Origin: JAGVSR01 sp964589785
Lineage (GTDB): Bacteria; Pseudomonadota; Alphaproteobacteria; Rhizobiales; Hyphomicrobiaceae
Direction of reading: 5' to 3'
Length of the DNA stretch: 64,000 nt
NCBI GenBank assembly: GCA_964589785.1
Contig: CAZPUQ010000002.1
Location: 375,665-439,664 of the forward strand
Below, in pieces: positions 20,468 to 28,171 of the stretch. The notes beneath the pieces were generated by a model. It searched no databases. It was not told where the DNA came from and saw only the letters and a program-made list of their open reading frames with translations. Position 1 is the stretch's first letter; every line of letters starts with the position of its first letter. The translations under genes were made by a program, and so were the position numbers.

Positions 20468-21079
20468 ATGAAGATCATCGAGACCCGCAGCGCGCCCACC
20501 CCCCGGCGGGTGCGCATGTTCCTGGCCGAGAAGGGGCTGGCGGTGCCGTTCGAGGAAATCGCCTTCACGCCCGCGGCGCTGCACGCGCCCGACTTCACGC
20601 GGATCAATCCGATGCAGCGCGTGCCAGTCCTCGTGCTCGACGATGGGACTGCGATTGCGGAGTCGGTCGCCATCTGCCGCTATTTCGAGGAGCTCCATCC
20701 CGAGCCCGCGCTCATGGGGCGTACAGCCGTCGAGAAGGCGGTGATCGAGATGTGGCAGCGGCGGGTCGAGTTCGGCCTGCTGGCGGCGGTGGCCGCCGTG
20801 TTCCGGCATCTGCATCCCAAGATGGCCGACCTCGAGGTGCCGCAGGTGGCGGCGTGGGGCGTGGCCAACCGGCCGAAGGTGGCCCACTCCCTCGGGGTTC
20901 TCGACCGCCAGCTCGCCGCCGCCCCCTACGTTGCGGGCGAGGCGTTCTCCATTGCCGACATCACCGCCTTCGTTGCGGTCGCGTTCATGAAGCCGGCGAA
21001 GCTCCCGCCGCCCGACGATTTCGCCCATGTTTCCGAGTGGTTCACCCGCATCGGCGCGCGCCCGAGCGCGGCAGCGTGA
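20468..21079 (+). CDS. Glutathione S-transferase family protein
   Basis: A 203-residue cytoplasmic GST. The thioredoxin-like N-terminal half starts MKIIETRSAPTPRRVRMFL and contains the glutathione-binding cis-Pro and Glu-Ser in RVPVLVLDDGTAIAESVAI; the C-terminal half is all-helical with the N-capping motif FSIADITAFVAV. The catalytic position near the N terminus holds Ser or Thr (SAPTPRR). The start has GGGAGG nine bases upstream. Substrate unknown. No obvious operon partner. Confidence 0.9.
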   Translation: MKIIETRSAPTPRRVRMFLAEKGLAVPFEEIAFTPAALHAPDFTRINPMQRVPVLVLDDGTAIAESVAICRYFEELHPEPALMGRTAVEKAVIEMWQRRVEFGLLAAVAAVFRHLHPKMADLEVPQVAAWGVANRPKVAHSLGVLDRQLAAAPYVAGEAFSIADITAFVAVAFMKPAKLPPPDDFAHVSEWFTRIGARPSAAA

Positions 21080-21230
21080 GACGCGGGCGAGGCCGGCGCG
21101 GGCGTGCCCGCGTCTGCGGCGCCGTGCCGCCCGTTGCCCCGGTGAGGCCCGTGCTGTTACCTGCGGAACAGGCCGCCTCCCGGCCCGGCCTTAGCCTGCG
21201 GATCCCTGGGGTATCTCGCGAAGGACGCGC

Positions 21231-21974
21231 ATGGACCTGACCATCATCGGATGCAGCGACGCGTTCGGCAGCGGGGGACGGCTGCAGACGACGTTCCATG
21301 TGGCGCACGCGAACGGGGAGTTCCTTATCGACTGCGGCGCCACCGCGCTGATCGGGCTCGAACGCGAAGGCCTCGACCCCAACCGCATCGGCACCATCTT
21401 CATCACCCATCTGCACGGCGACCACTTCGCCGGCCTCGTATGGTGGCTGATCCACGCCATCCACGTCGCCAAGCGGACCGCGCCGCTCGTCGTCACCGGG
21501 CCGGTGGGCATCGCGGAGCGCTTCACGACCGCCGCCGAGGCGCTGTTCCCCGGCGCGACGACGACGCCGCGCAGCTTCGATCTGAGCTTTCTCACCTATG
21601 CCGAGCGCACGCCGCTCACGGTCGGCGGCGTCACCGTCACGCCGTTCGAGGTCAGCCATCCGTCGGGCGCGCCGCCCTATGCGCTGCGCTTCGAGGTCGA
21701 CGGCAAGGTCCTGACCTTCACCGGCGACACGGAGTGGGTGGAGAGCCTCGTTCCCGCCGCATCGGGATGCGATCTCTTCATCAGCGAGTGCTTCGCCTTC
21801 GAGCGCGAGGCGCGCTACCACCTGAACTGGCGCACGCTGAGCGCCGCTCTGCCGCGTCTGGCCGCCAAACGAGTTCTGCTGACGCACATGGGTCCGGACA
21901 TGCTGGCCAACCGGAGCGCCGTGACGGCCGCCGACGTTACGCTCGCCTATGACGGATTGAAAGTGAAGGTCTGA
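21231..21974 (+). CDS. MBL-fold metallohydrolase (RNase Z/arylsulfatase-like)
   Basis: A 247-residue metallo-beta-lactamase fold protein. The metal motif is THLHGDHFAG (residues 62-71); other ligands are expected from VSHPSG, TFTGDTEW and the final TLLTHMG-type segment (RVLLTHMGP). The layout resembles the tRNase Z/atsA-like branch but the exosite arm of true RNase Z is absent, so I call it a general hydrolase. AAGGA is upstream of the ATG. The UDG-like gene follows after six bases, so they are co-transcribed. Confidence 0.87.
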   Translation: MDLTIIGCSDAFGSGGRLQTTFHVAHANGEFLIDCGATALIGLEREGLDPNRIGTIFITHLHGDHFAGLVWWLIHAIHVAKRTAPLVVTGPVGIAERFTTAAEALFPGATTTPRSFDLSFLTYAERTPLTVGGVTVTPFEVSHPSGAPPYALRFEVDGKVLTFTGDTEWVESLVPAASGCDLFISECFAFEREARYHLNWRTLSAALPRLAAKRVLLTHMGPDMLANRSAVTAADVTLAYDGLKVKV

Positions 21975-21980
21975 ACCGAC

Positions 21981-22592
21981 ATGCCGCAGCCCCTCGACCG
22001 GCTGCTTGCGGACATCAGAGCCTGCCGCCGGTGCCGCAGCGCGCCGACGGGCGCGCCGTTGCCGCATGAGCCGCGCCCCGTGCTGCGGGCGAGCCCGACC
22101 GCGCGCATCCTCATCGTCGGGCAGGCGCCGGGCACGCGCGTGCACGCCTCGGGCCTGCCGTTCGACGACCGCTCCGGCGACCGGCTGCGGGCGTGGATGG
22201 GCGTGACGCCCGAGGTCTTCTACGACGAGACGCGCATCGCCATCGCTCCGATGGGCTTCTGCTTTCCCGGCCAGGATGAGAAGGGCGCCGACCTGCCGCC
22301 GCGCCGTGAATGCGCTCCCTTGTGGCGGCCCCGGCTGACGGCCGCGCTCACCGCCGTCGATCTCGTCCTCGTCGTCGGGACCTACGCCCAGCGCTGGTAT
22401 CTGGGCGCCGCCGCCGGCTCGCTGACCGAGACCGTGCGCGGGGGAGCGCGGCCGCTTGAGGCGCCGGCCGGCGCGCTCGGCCTTCCGCTGCCGCATCCTT
22501 CCTGGCGCAACACCGCCTGGCTCCGGGCCAACCCGTGGTTCGAGAGCGCCGTGCTGCCCCGGCTCCGGCGCGAGGTCGCCCTCCGCCTCTGA
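21981..22592 (+). CDS. Uracil-DNA glycosylase superfamily protein
   Basis: A 203-residue protein of the UDG superfamily. A CxxC pair near the start (ACRRCRSAP) is followed by the motif region ILIVGQAPGTRVHASGLPFDD, which resembles motif A (GQxPG) of family 4/5-like enzymes, and the C-terminal LPHPSWRNTAW equals motif B (HPS). Whether it excises uracil is not clear: the branch with GTRVH and DRSGDRL is poorly characterised. It follows the MBL hydrolase by six bases. Confidence 0.85.
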   Translation: MPQPLDRLLADIRACRRCRSAPTGAPLPHEPRPVLRASPTARILIVGQAPGTRVHASGLPFDDRSGDRLRAWMGVTPEVFYDETRIAIAPMGFCFPGQDEKGADLPPRRECAPLWRPRLTAALTAVDLVLVVGTYAQRWYLGAAAGSLTETVRGGARPLEAPAGALGLPLPHPSWRNTAWLRANPWFESAVLPRLRREVALRL

Positions 22593-22720
22593 TTGCGGCG
22601 AAGGGCTCTCGGTAAGGACAGGGTTCCAGAAATCATCGCCTCCGCGATCATAACTTTCCACCGTGCCGCTGATCGGGCATAACGGTTGGAATGATTTTTC
22701 CGCGCGGAACGGAGAACGCG

Positions 22721-23212
22721 ATGCTCGACGAGATGGACGTCAAGATCCTGTCGATCCTGCAGGAGGACTGCACGCGGCCCGTGGCCGACATCGGCAAGGA
22801 GGTCGGGCTGTCGACCACCCCGTGCTGGCGGCGCATCCAGAAGCTCGAGGAGACGGGCGTCATCCGCAAGCGCGTCGCCGTGCTCGAGCCGACGAAGGTG
22901 AACGCCGGCGTGACCGTGTTCGTCTCGATCAAGACCGACAAGCATTCGACGACCTGGCTGGAAAAGTTCCACAAAGCCGTCGACGATTTTCCCGAGGTGA
23001 TCGAGTTCTACCGCATGTCGGGCGAGGTCGATTACCTCCTGCGCGTCGTGGTGCCCGACATCCGCGCCTACGACGAGTTCTACAAGAAGCTCATCTCGCG
23101 CATCGAGATCGCCAAGGTCTCCTCCGCCTTTGCCATGGAGCAGATGAAGTACACGACCGCCCTGCCGCTCCAGTTCGCCCGCGCCGCGCGCGGGGCCGAC
23201 GCGGGCGACTGA
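22721..23212 (+). CDS. Lrp/AsnC family transcriptional regulator
   Basis: A 163-residue regulator of the feast/famine family: an N-terminal helix-turn-helix (MLDEMDVKILSILQED, then IGKEVGLSTTPCWRRIQKLE) and a C-terminal RAM/ligand domain with the Gly-rich turn SGEVDYLLRVVV. These proteins sense amino acids and oligomerise. I chose the ATG at 22721, which has GGAG six bases upstream; a start at 22691 adds ten residues. The target genes are unknown. A bidirectional terminator follows. Confidence 0.93.
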   Translation: MLDEMDVKILSILQEDCTRPVADIGKEVGLSTTPCWRRIQKLEETGVIRKRVAVLEPTKVNAGVTVFVSIKTDKHSTTWLEKFHKAVDDFPEVIEFYRMSGEVDYLLRVVVPDIRAYDEFYKKLISRIEIAKVSSAFAMEQMKYTTALPLQFARAARGADAGD

Positions 23213-23260
23213 GGCTTTGCCACCGGGCGGAGATAACTCCTCCGGTCCGCCGAAAAGCGG

Positions 23261-23291
23261 AAGGGCGCGCCGCTCGCCGCGGTGCGCCCTT
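23261..23291. terminator. Bidirectional hairpin terminator
   Basis: Stem AAGGGCGC (23261-23268) pairs with GCGCCCTT (23284-23291), with C/T-rich sequence after it on the plus strand. It sits between the convergent Lrp gene and the small gene at 23324, so it may serve both. Confidence 0.7.
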
Positions 23292-23323
23292 CTCTGTGCT
23301 TGCTTGAATCTCGTTCTCAGGGA

Positions 23324-23521
23324 TCAGGCTACGGCGACCCAGCGTCCTGCCACATAGCCATAGGCCACAGCGTCGTTGTCGTTCTTGACGGAGCGCTCCA
23401 ACTCGCGCTCGTCCAGAATGACCAGGAAGGGCTTTTTGCTGCTGGTCTCCGACTGGACTTTTTCGAAACCGCTCAGAAGGATGATTTCCCGGTTGTCGAT
23501 CGAAATGGTCGGCAAGGCCAT
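23324..23521 (-). CDS. Small hypothetical protein
   Basis: A 65-residue soluble product, MALPTISIDNREIILLSG at the start and ending VAGRWVAVA. The ATG at 23521 has a strong ribosome site (GAGGAGAAG, seven bases away). I do not recognise the family. The sequence is charged and balanced, unlike a shadow reading frame, and base composition is less extreme than the neighbours. Upstream, TAGTA-N6-TACTA (23589-23604) is a possible operator. It ends at a hairpin terminator, so it forms its own short transcript or follows the dehydrogenase at 23688. Confidence 0.75.
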   Translation of the reverse strand: MALPTISIDNREIILLSGFEKVQSETSSKKPFLVILDERELERSVKNDNDAVAYGYVAGRWVAVA

Positions 23522-23687
23522 GGTCTTCTCCTCGTGAGCCCCGCAGTTCCCCAACTGCAAGGCAGGTTCCCTTGGCTCCCCGTCGTCGTAGTAAGCACCT
23601 ACTAAGGTCGTATGTCGAGAGTGTGACATCGAAGTTTTTCTGCTGAACATTGCATAATCCGCGTGCAGCGCGGTTGGTGCGCCGCAC

Positions 23688-24569
23688 TCAGCGCGTGTCC
23701 TCGTCGAGGCGCAGAATGAGGCTCGAGGTGTCGAAGCGGCCGCCGCCGCGGGCCTGCACCTCGGCATAGTAGCCGTCGACGAGCGCCGTCACGGGAAGTG
23801 CTGCACCGCAACGTCGGGCTTCCCCGAGACAAATCGCCAGATCCTTGCGCATCCAGTCGACGGCGAAGCCGAAATCGAACGTCCGCGCGTGCATTGTCTG
23901 CCAGCGGTTGTCCATCTGCCAGGATTGCGCGGCGCCCTTCGAGACGACGTCGATCACGCTTGCAATGTCGAGCCCGGCGCACTCGGCGAACCCGATCGCC
24001 TCAGACAGTCCCTGCAGCAGACCGGCGATCGCGATCTGGTTGACCATTTTCGTCAGTTGGCCTGAGCCCGCCGGGCCGATGCGCCGGGCGAGCCGCGCAT
24101 AGCATTGCAGGAGCGGGAAAGCGCGCGCGAACGGCTCGTCCTCGCCGCCCGCCATCACCGCGAGCTGTCCGTTCTCGGCTCCCGCCTGGCCGCCCGAGAC
24201 GGGCGCATCGATGAAGTGCAGGCGCCGGGCGCGCGCCTCGCCGTCGAGCGCGCGGGCGACCTCGGCGGAGGCCGTCGTGTGATCGACGAATACCGCGCCT
24301 GGTGCCATGGCCGTGAAGGCGCCGTCGGGGCCGATGGTGACCGCGCGCAGATCGTCGTCGTTGCCGACGCAGGCGAACACGAACTCCGCCCCGCGGACGG
24401 CCTCGGCCGGGGTCGCGGCCGTGCGGCCGCCGGGAAATTTCTCGGCCCAGGCCTTGGCCTTCGCGGGCGTGCGGTTGTAGACCGTCACCGCGTGTCCGCC
24501 CCGGTCCTTCAGGTGGCCCGCCATCGGAAATCCCATGACACCGAGACCGATCCACGCAACGTTCGCCAT
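23688..24569 (-). CDS. NAD(P)-dependent beta-hydroxyacid dehydrogenase (3-hydroxyisobutyrate dehydrogenase family)
   Basis: A 293-residue oxidoreductase. The Rossmann signature is VAWIGLGVMGFPMAGHL at the N terminus; the substrate motif is FIDAPVSGGQAGAENG, and the catalytic Lys is in GQLTKMVNQ. These place it in the 3-hydroxyisobutyrate/tartronate semialdehyde reductase family; exact substrate unknown. I chose the ATG at 24569, for which AAGG is at proper distance, over the ATG at 24578. It is divergent from threonine ammonia-lyase. Confidence 0.9.
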   Translation of the reverse strand: MANVAWIGLGVMGFPMAGHLKDRGGHAVTVYNRTPAKAKAWAEKFPGGRTAATPAEAVRGAEFVFACVGNDDDLRAVTIGPDGAFTAMAPGAVFVDHTTASAEVARALDGEARARRLHFIDAPVSGGQAGAENGQLAVMAGGEDEPFARAFPLLQCYARLARRIGPAGSGQLTKMVNQIAIAGLLQGLSEAIGFAECAGLDIASVIDVVSKGAAQSWQMDNRWQTMHARTFDFGFAVDWMRKDLAICLGEARRCGAALPVTALVDGYYAEVQARGGGRFDTSSLILRLDEDTR

Positions 24570-24714
24570 GCTAGACATCCTTCTCGCTCGCCCGCACGGA
24601 CGGGGCCGTCCGGCGGATCGTCTTAGCGGATCGGCGGGCATCCGTCGCGGGGACGAGGCCGTGCGGCGCGAGTGAGAGCCGATCGATGGGCGCCAAGCGG
24701 CGGGGGGCGAGACG

Positions 24715-25959
24715 ATGCTGAAGACCGACGGACACGACGCAGGGATCGACCTGGCCGCCATCACGGCGGCGCGGCACACGCTGCACGGATCGATCGTGGA
24801 AACTCCGTTCGTCGTCAGCCGCACGCTGTCCGACCTGCTGGGCTGCGAGATCTGGCTGAAGTTCGAGAACCTGCAGTTCACCGGCGCCTACAAGGAGCGC
24901 GGCGCGCTCAACAAGCTTGCCAGTCTTTCCGACGCCGAGCGCAAGGCCGGCGTCATCGCCATGTCGGCCGGCAACCACGCCCAGGGCGTCGCCTATCACG
25001 CGGGCCGGCTCGGGATCCCGGCGACCATCGTGATGCCGGAAGGGACGCCCTCGGTGAAGGTGGAGAGCACGCGCGCGCTCGGCGCCCGCGTGATCCTCGA
25101 GGGTGCCACACTCGAGGACAGCGCCCGCATCACGCGCCGGATGGCGCGGGACGAGGGCCTGACGTTCATCCATCCCTACGACGATCCGAAGGTCATCGCG
25201 GGGCAGGGGACCATTGCCCTGGAGATGCTCGCCGCCGCGCCCGGCCTCGACGATCTCGTGGTGCCCATCGGCGGCGGCGGCCTCATCTCCGGCATGGCGA
25301 CGGCGGCCGCGGCGCTCAAACCTTCGCTGCGCCTCATCGGCGTCGAGGCGGGCCTTTATCCCTCGATGTACAACCTCGTCAAGCACGCGAGCCTGCCGAT
25401 CGGCGGCGACACGCTCGCGGAGGGTATTGCTGTCAAGGAGCCCGGCACCCTCACGCGCGCGATCGTCTCCCGCCTCGTCAGCGACATCATGCTCGTCAGC
25501 GAGGTGGAGCTCGAGCGCGCGGTGGCCCTGCTGATCGCCATCGAGAAGACGGTGGTGGAGGGCGCGGGCGCGGCCGGGCTTGCCGCCGTCATCGCCGACC
25601 GGCATCGCTTCCGCGGCCGCCGCGTCGGTCTCGTGCTGTGCGGCGGCAACATCGATGCGCGGCTGCTCGCCAGCGTGCTGACGCGCGAGCTTGCTCGCGA
25701 CGGCCGCCTGGCGCGGCTCGCCATCGACATCCCCGACCGGCCCGGCCAGCTCGCCAAGGTCGCGGCCGCCATCGGCGGCGTCGGCGCCAATATCGTCGAG
25801 GTCTATCACCAGCGCGTGTTCACCGACCTGCCGGCGAAGGGCACCGAGCTCAACCTCGTGATCGAAACGCGCGACGCGGGCCACCTCACCCAGACGGTGA
25901 CGGCGCTTGAGGCGGCGGGCTATCGCGTGCTCGTCAAGCGCTCCGCCGCCGAAGGCTAG
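24715..25959 (+). CDS. ilvA: Threonine ammonia-lyase
   Basis: PLP-dependent fold type II enzyme turning threonine into 2-oxobutyrate, either as first step to isoleucine or in catabolism. The 414-residue product binds PLP at the Lys of FTGAYKERGA, holds the phosphate in VPIGGGGLISGM, and has a C-terminal ACT regulatory domain (from RLARLAIDIPDRPGQLAKV). With a single ACT domain it is the shorter IlvA type found in many alphaproteobacteria; the symbol tdcB is also used for such forms. A GTG or further upstream start is possible but the ATG at 24715 fits. Confidence 0.93.
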   Translation: MLKTDGHDAGIDLAAITAARHTLHGSIVETPFVVSRTLSDLLGCEIWLKFENLQFTGAYKERGALNKLASLSDAERKAGVIAMSAGNHAQGVAYHAGRLGIPATIVMPEGTPSVKVESTRALGARVILEGATLEDSARITRRMARDEGLTFIHPYDDPKVIAGQGTIALEMLAAAPGLDDLVVPIGGGGLISGMATAAAALKPSLRLIGVEAGLYPSMYNLVKHASLPIGGDTLAEGIAVKEPGTLTRAIVSRLVSDIMLVSEVELERAVALLIAIEKTVVEGAGAAGLAAVIADRHRFRGRRVGLVLCGGNIDARLLASVLTRELARDGRLARLAIDIPDRPGQLAKVAAAIGGVGANIVEVYHQRVFTDLPAKGTELNLVIETRDAGHLTQTVTALEAAGYRVLVKRSAAEG

Positions 25960-26110
25960 CGTGCGGGCTGCGTGCGCGGGCGCCGCACGTCGCGAGCCTG
26001 GGACCGCGGCAACGAATCGGACCTGTGTGTCGGCGGCGGCACGGCACGGTTCGCCGGCCGGCGATAGGCTTGGGGGCATCGTGCGAGTCGCAGCCGGGGG
26101 ATCGCCAAGC

Positions 26111-26680
26111 ATGCAGGCCACGATTGAGGCAACGGACCGCGACGCCCGGCCCATGGGCCTGCTCGTACTGCTCGCCGGCGCGGAGGCGTGCGGCAAGGAC
26201 CTCCTCATCGCCGCCGCCCGACGGCGCTACGCCCGCGATCCGCGGCTGGAATTCCCCGCGCGCCTGCAGACGAATGCGCCGTCCGACGATGCCGAGCACA
26301 TCGGCGTGCCGCGCCGGGTCTTCCGCGAGATCGAGGCCAACCGCGGCTTCGCCGTCGCCTGGCAGAATTCGGGCCATCGGCATGGCTTGACGGCCGGAGC
26401 GCTCGAGGCGCTCGAAGCCGGCCGCATTGTCGTCATTGCGGTGCCGCCCGACGCGGTGGCGAGCTTCCGCGGCGTGTGGCCGAACATGGAGGTGGTGCCG
26501 GTCGGCTCCACGGTCGATGTCGCCCGGCCGCGCGCCTGCGCTGTCTTCCCCGCCATGCCGGCCGGCGCGGGATGGTCCGCCGCCATCCGCCACTCCGGAA
26601 ACATCGCGGAGGCTGTCCGGCGCTTCAACGGCGTGCTCGACGCGATCACGCAGCGCCAGTTCCCGTCCGCCCCGCGCTGA
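26111..26680 (+). CDS. PhnN-like ribose 1,5-bisphosphokinase family protein
   Basis: A 189-residue P-loop kinase. The Walker A is LLAGAEACGKDLL: GKD in place of GK[ST] is a feature of PhnN, which makes PRPP from ribose 1,5-bisphosphate in phosphonate use. The later FAVAWQNSGHRHGL also resembles PhnN's FALHWQAHGLRYG-type segment. No other phn gene is near, so its role here is open. The ATG at 26111 is preceded by GGGGGAT. Confidence in the family is moderate. Confidence 0.72.
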   Translation: MQATIEATDRDARPMGLLVLLAGAEACGKDLLIAAARRRYARDPRLEFPARLQTNAPSDDAEHIGVPRRVFREIEANRGFAVAWQNSGHRHGLTAGALEALEAGRIVVIAVPPDAVASFRGVWPNMEVVPVGSTVDVARPRACAVFPAMPAGAGWSAAIRHSGNIAEAVRRFNGVLDAITQRQFPSAPR

Positions 26681-26786
26681 CCTGGTCCCTTCTCCCCGTG
26701 AGGTCGGGAAAAAGGGGATAGGGTCGGCGCCTCTCACCCCACGTCACCTAATCCCGGCTCTGGTCGTGCGGCGGGACTCCCCCTCA

Positions 26787-26880
26787 CGTCATGGCCGGGT
26801 TCAACCCGACCATCCAGGGCTGCAACTGCCCACAGTTGAGCCCGGGGTCCTGGATGGCCGCCTCGAAGGCGGCCATGACG
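26787..26880 (+). repeat. Interspersed twin-hairpin repeat, copy 2
   Basis: Same element as 48628-48718 and, inverted, 14108-14200. It opens with ATGGCCGGGTTCAACCCGAC, has CCCACAGTTGAGCCC in the middle and closes with TGGCCGCCTCGAAGGCGGCC. Confidence 0.88.
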
Positions 26881-26950
26881 ATGGGAGCGGTGCGATGCGG
26901 TGTACCTCTCCCCGTAAGGACGGAAGAGGGATCAGGTCAGCGCCGCTTCG

Positions 26951-26989
26951 CCCTCTCTCCCGCACTGCACCAGCGCTACGGGGAGAGGG
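26951..26989. repeat. CCCTCTCCCCG-type long hairpin, copy A
   Basis: CCCTCTCTCCCG and CGGGGAGAGGG form the arms around a CACTGCACCAGCGCTA centre. The same hairpin with a better stem is at 48806-48843 and shares the CACCAGCG or CGCCAGCG centre. Confidence 0.75.
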
Positions 26990-27172
26990 CGAAGACCCTG
27001 GCGTGCCCGGCGCGCCTGCCAGTTTGTCCCGGATGGATTTGGAAGCCTTGCCATTGATCCGCTTCGAGAGAAGGCAGCTTTTGGTAGGTCGCCGAAAGAC
27101 GGCGCCATGACGGCGGCCCGCAAGGGTCGACGTTGTCATGACCATAGAACTAAATACTAGGGAGAAGACGCA

Positions 27173-27478
27173 ATGACCAAGAAATGGGTCGCTATCGTTT
27201 CGTTTGTGCTGCTGTCGGGAACGGCCGCCGTCGCCGGCGGCTGGGCCGACCATTTCAAGACCCTCGACACGGACGGCAGCGGCCGCATCAGCCGCACGGA
27301 GTGGGAGGCGAACCAGACGAAGCTGAAGCTCGATCCGACGCCGACCTTCACGGCGATGGACTCGGACGTGAACAACGGCATCGACGAGGACGAATGGGCG
27401 GCGGCCGAGAAGATGGCAAAGGCCTTCCCCGTGTCGTGCAAGTCCGCCACGTCCTCCTGGTGCGAGAAGCAGTACTGA
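27173..27478 (+). CDS. Secreted EF-hand domain protein
   Basis: A 101-residue exported protein with a signal peptide (KKWVAIVSFVLLSGTAAVAGG) and two EF-hand loops. The first is canonical (DTDGSGRISRTEW); the second, DSDVNNGIDEDEW, keeps most ligand positions. Two Cys (SCKSATSSWCEK) near the end may bond. Calcium binding in the periplasm is likely from the first loop. The ATG has GGGAGAAG six bases upstream. A hairpin terminator (27504-27535) follows, so this is a single-gene unit. Confidence 0.9.
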   Translation: MTKKWVAIVSFVLLSGTAAVAGGWADHFKTLDTDGSGRISRTEWEANQTKLKLDPTPTFTAMDSDVNNGIDEDEWAAAEKMAKAFPVSCKSATSSWCEKQY

Positions 27479-27503
27479 TATTGCTTCGGGTGAACGGCAT
27501 CGT

Positions 27504-27535
27504 CCGAAACCCGGCGGGCACCGTCCGGGTTTCGG
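27504..27535 (+). terminator. Hairpin after EF-hand gene
   Basis: CCGAAACCCGG (27504-27514) pairs perfectly with CCGGGTTTCGG (27525-27535); no U-tract follows. It lies 26 bases after the EF-hand stop. Confidence 0.65.
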
Positions 27536-27830
27536 GCGACGCAGCGGCGGCGCTTCGTGAAGGGGCATTCGTTGAACGTCAGGGCGGGCGGCATCGTCGC
27601 GTGCTGCGCCCGGCGCCCGCGGTCTGCCGCAACGGACCCTCGCCGATGCCGGTCCAAGTTAGATGCCGGTCCCAAGCGAGGCCGAGCAAAGCTCGGACCT
27701 CTTTCCGGAGCTTCGGCCCGAATGGTTCGGTCTGAACGGCACGAAACCCCCTCCCTTACGGGAGGAGGCTTCGTCCGATCGAAGCTCGGTTGGGCGGGGA
27801 GCGGGGACGATCCGTGCCGGCCGTGCGTCC
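27536..27830. other. Intergenic, no gene seen
   Basis: Apart from the hairpin at 27742-27773 I see nothing coding; reading frames here are Arg/Pro/Gly-rich shadows. Confidence 0.6.
27742..27773. terminator. Hairpin downstream of small membrane protein gene
   Basis: The segment reads CGAAACCCCCTCCC-TTAC-GGGAGGAGGCTTCG with a GGGAGG/CCTCCC core and CGAA/TTCG ends. It lies 58 bases beyond the stop of the minus-strand gene at 27831. Confidence 0.5.
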
Positions 27831-28007
27831 TCAACCTGCTCGTTCGGTGGCGCCGGCCGCAGGGGGAGCGCCTGCCGCCTCGACCTTGAGCGAGCCGGTG
27901 AGAGACCCCATCAGAAAGCCGCAGGTGAGCGCGAAGCAGCAGAAGGCCAGCACCTTCGCCCACCGGGGGGAGGGCGTGCCGATCAGATTGTGAGCCTGAA
28001 GGTCCAT
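27831..28007 (-). CDS. Very small single-span membrane protein
   Basis: A 58-residue reading frame: MDLQAHNLIGTPSPRW, then a hydrophobic stretch AKVLAFCCFALTCGFLMGSL (about residues 17-36), then a short Ala/Pro/Gly-rich tail. It is a coherent one-span topology with a charged N terminus and an ATG start (28005-28007) but only a weak ribosome site (GGCAGGCAG). I do not recognise the family. A hairpin follows downstream. Proteins of this size are easily missed, so I list it with reserve. Confidence 0.5.
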   Translation of the reverse strand: MDLQAHNLIGTPSPRWAKVLAFCCFALTCGFLMGSLTGSLKVEAAGAPPAAGATERAG

Positions 28008-28171
28008 ACTGCCTGCCCGTGCGACTATCGTCCGTGGGGACGTCCGTCCGTTGCGAGATCGTCGTCAGGCATAGTTATCAAACCATGACCTCTGCGTCGA
28101 GCACAGGCTCGTGACATAACTAATTGCCAAACCGTCATTTTAACGCCTCGGTAAGATCTCCGTCCCACCGC

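Larger units (their letters stand above)
26681..27172. other. Intergenic region rich in hairpin repeats
   Basis: No gene is seen in these 492 bases. They hold the twin-hairpin repeat at 26787-26880, a hairpin of the CCCTCTCCCCG family at 26951-26989, and partial related sequences near 26693-26717 and 26903-26931 (CCTCTCCCCGTAAGGACGG). Confidence 0.8.

Noticed and set aside
27504..27535. Idea that the hairpin after the EF-hand gene is part of the interspersed repeats
   Set aside because: Its arms (CCGAAACCCGG) do not match either repeat family; a terminator is simpler.
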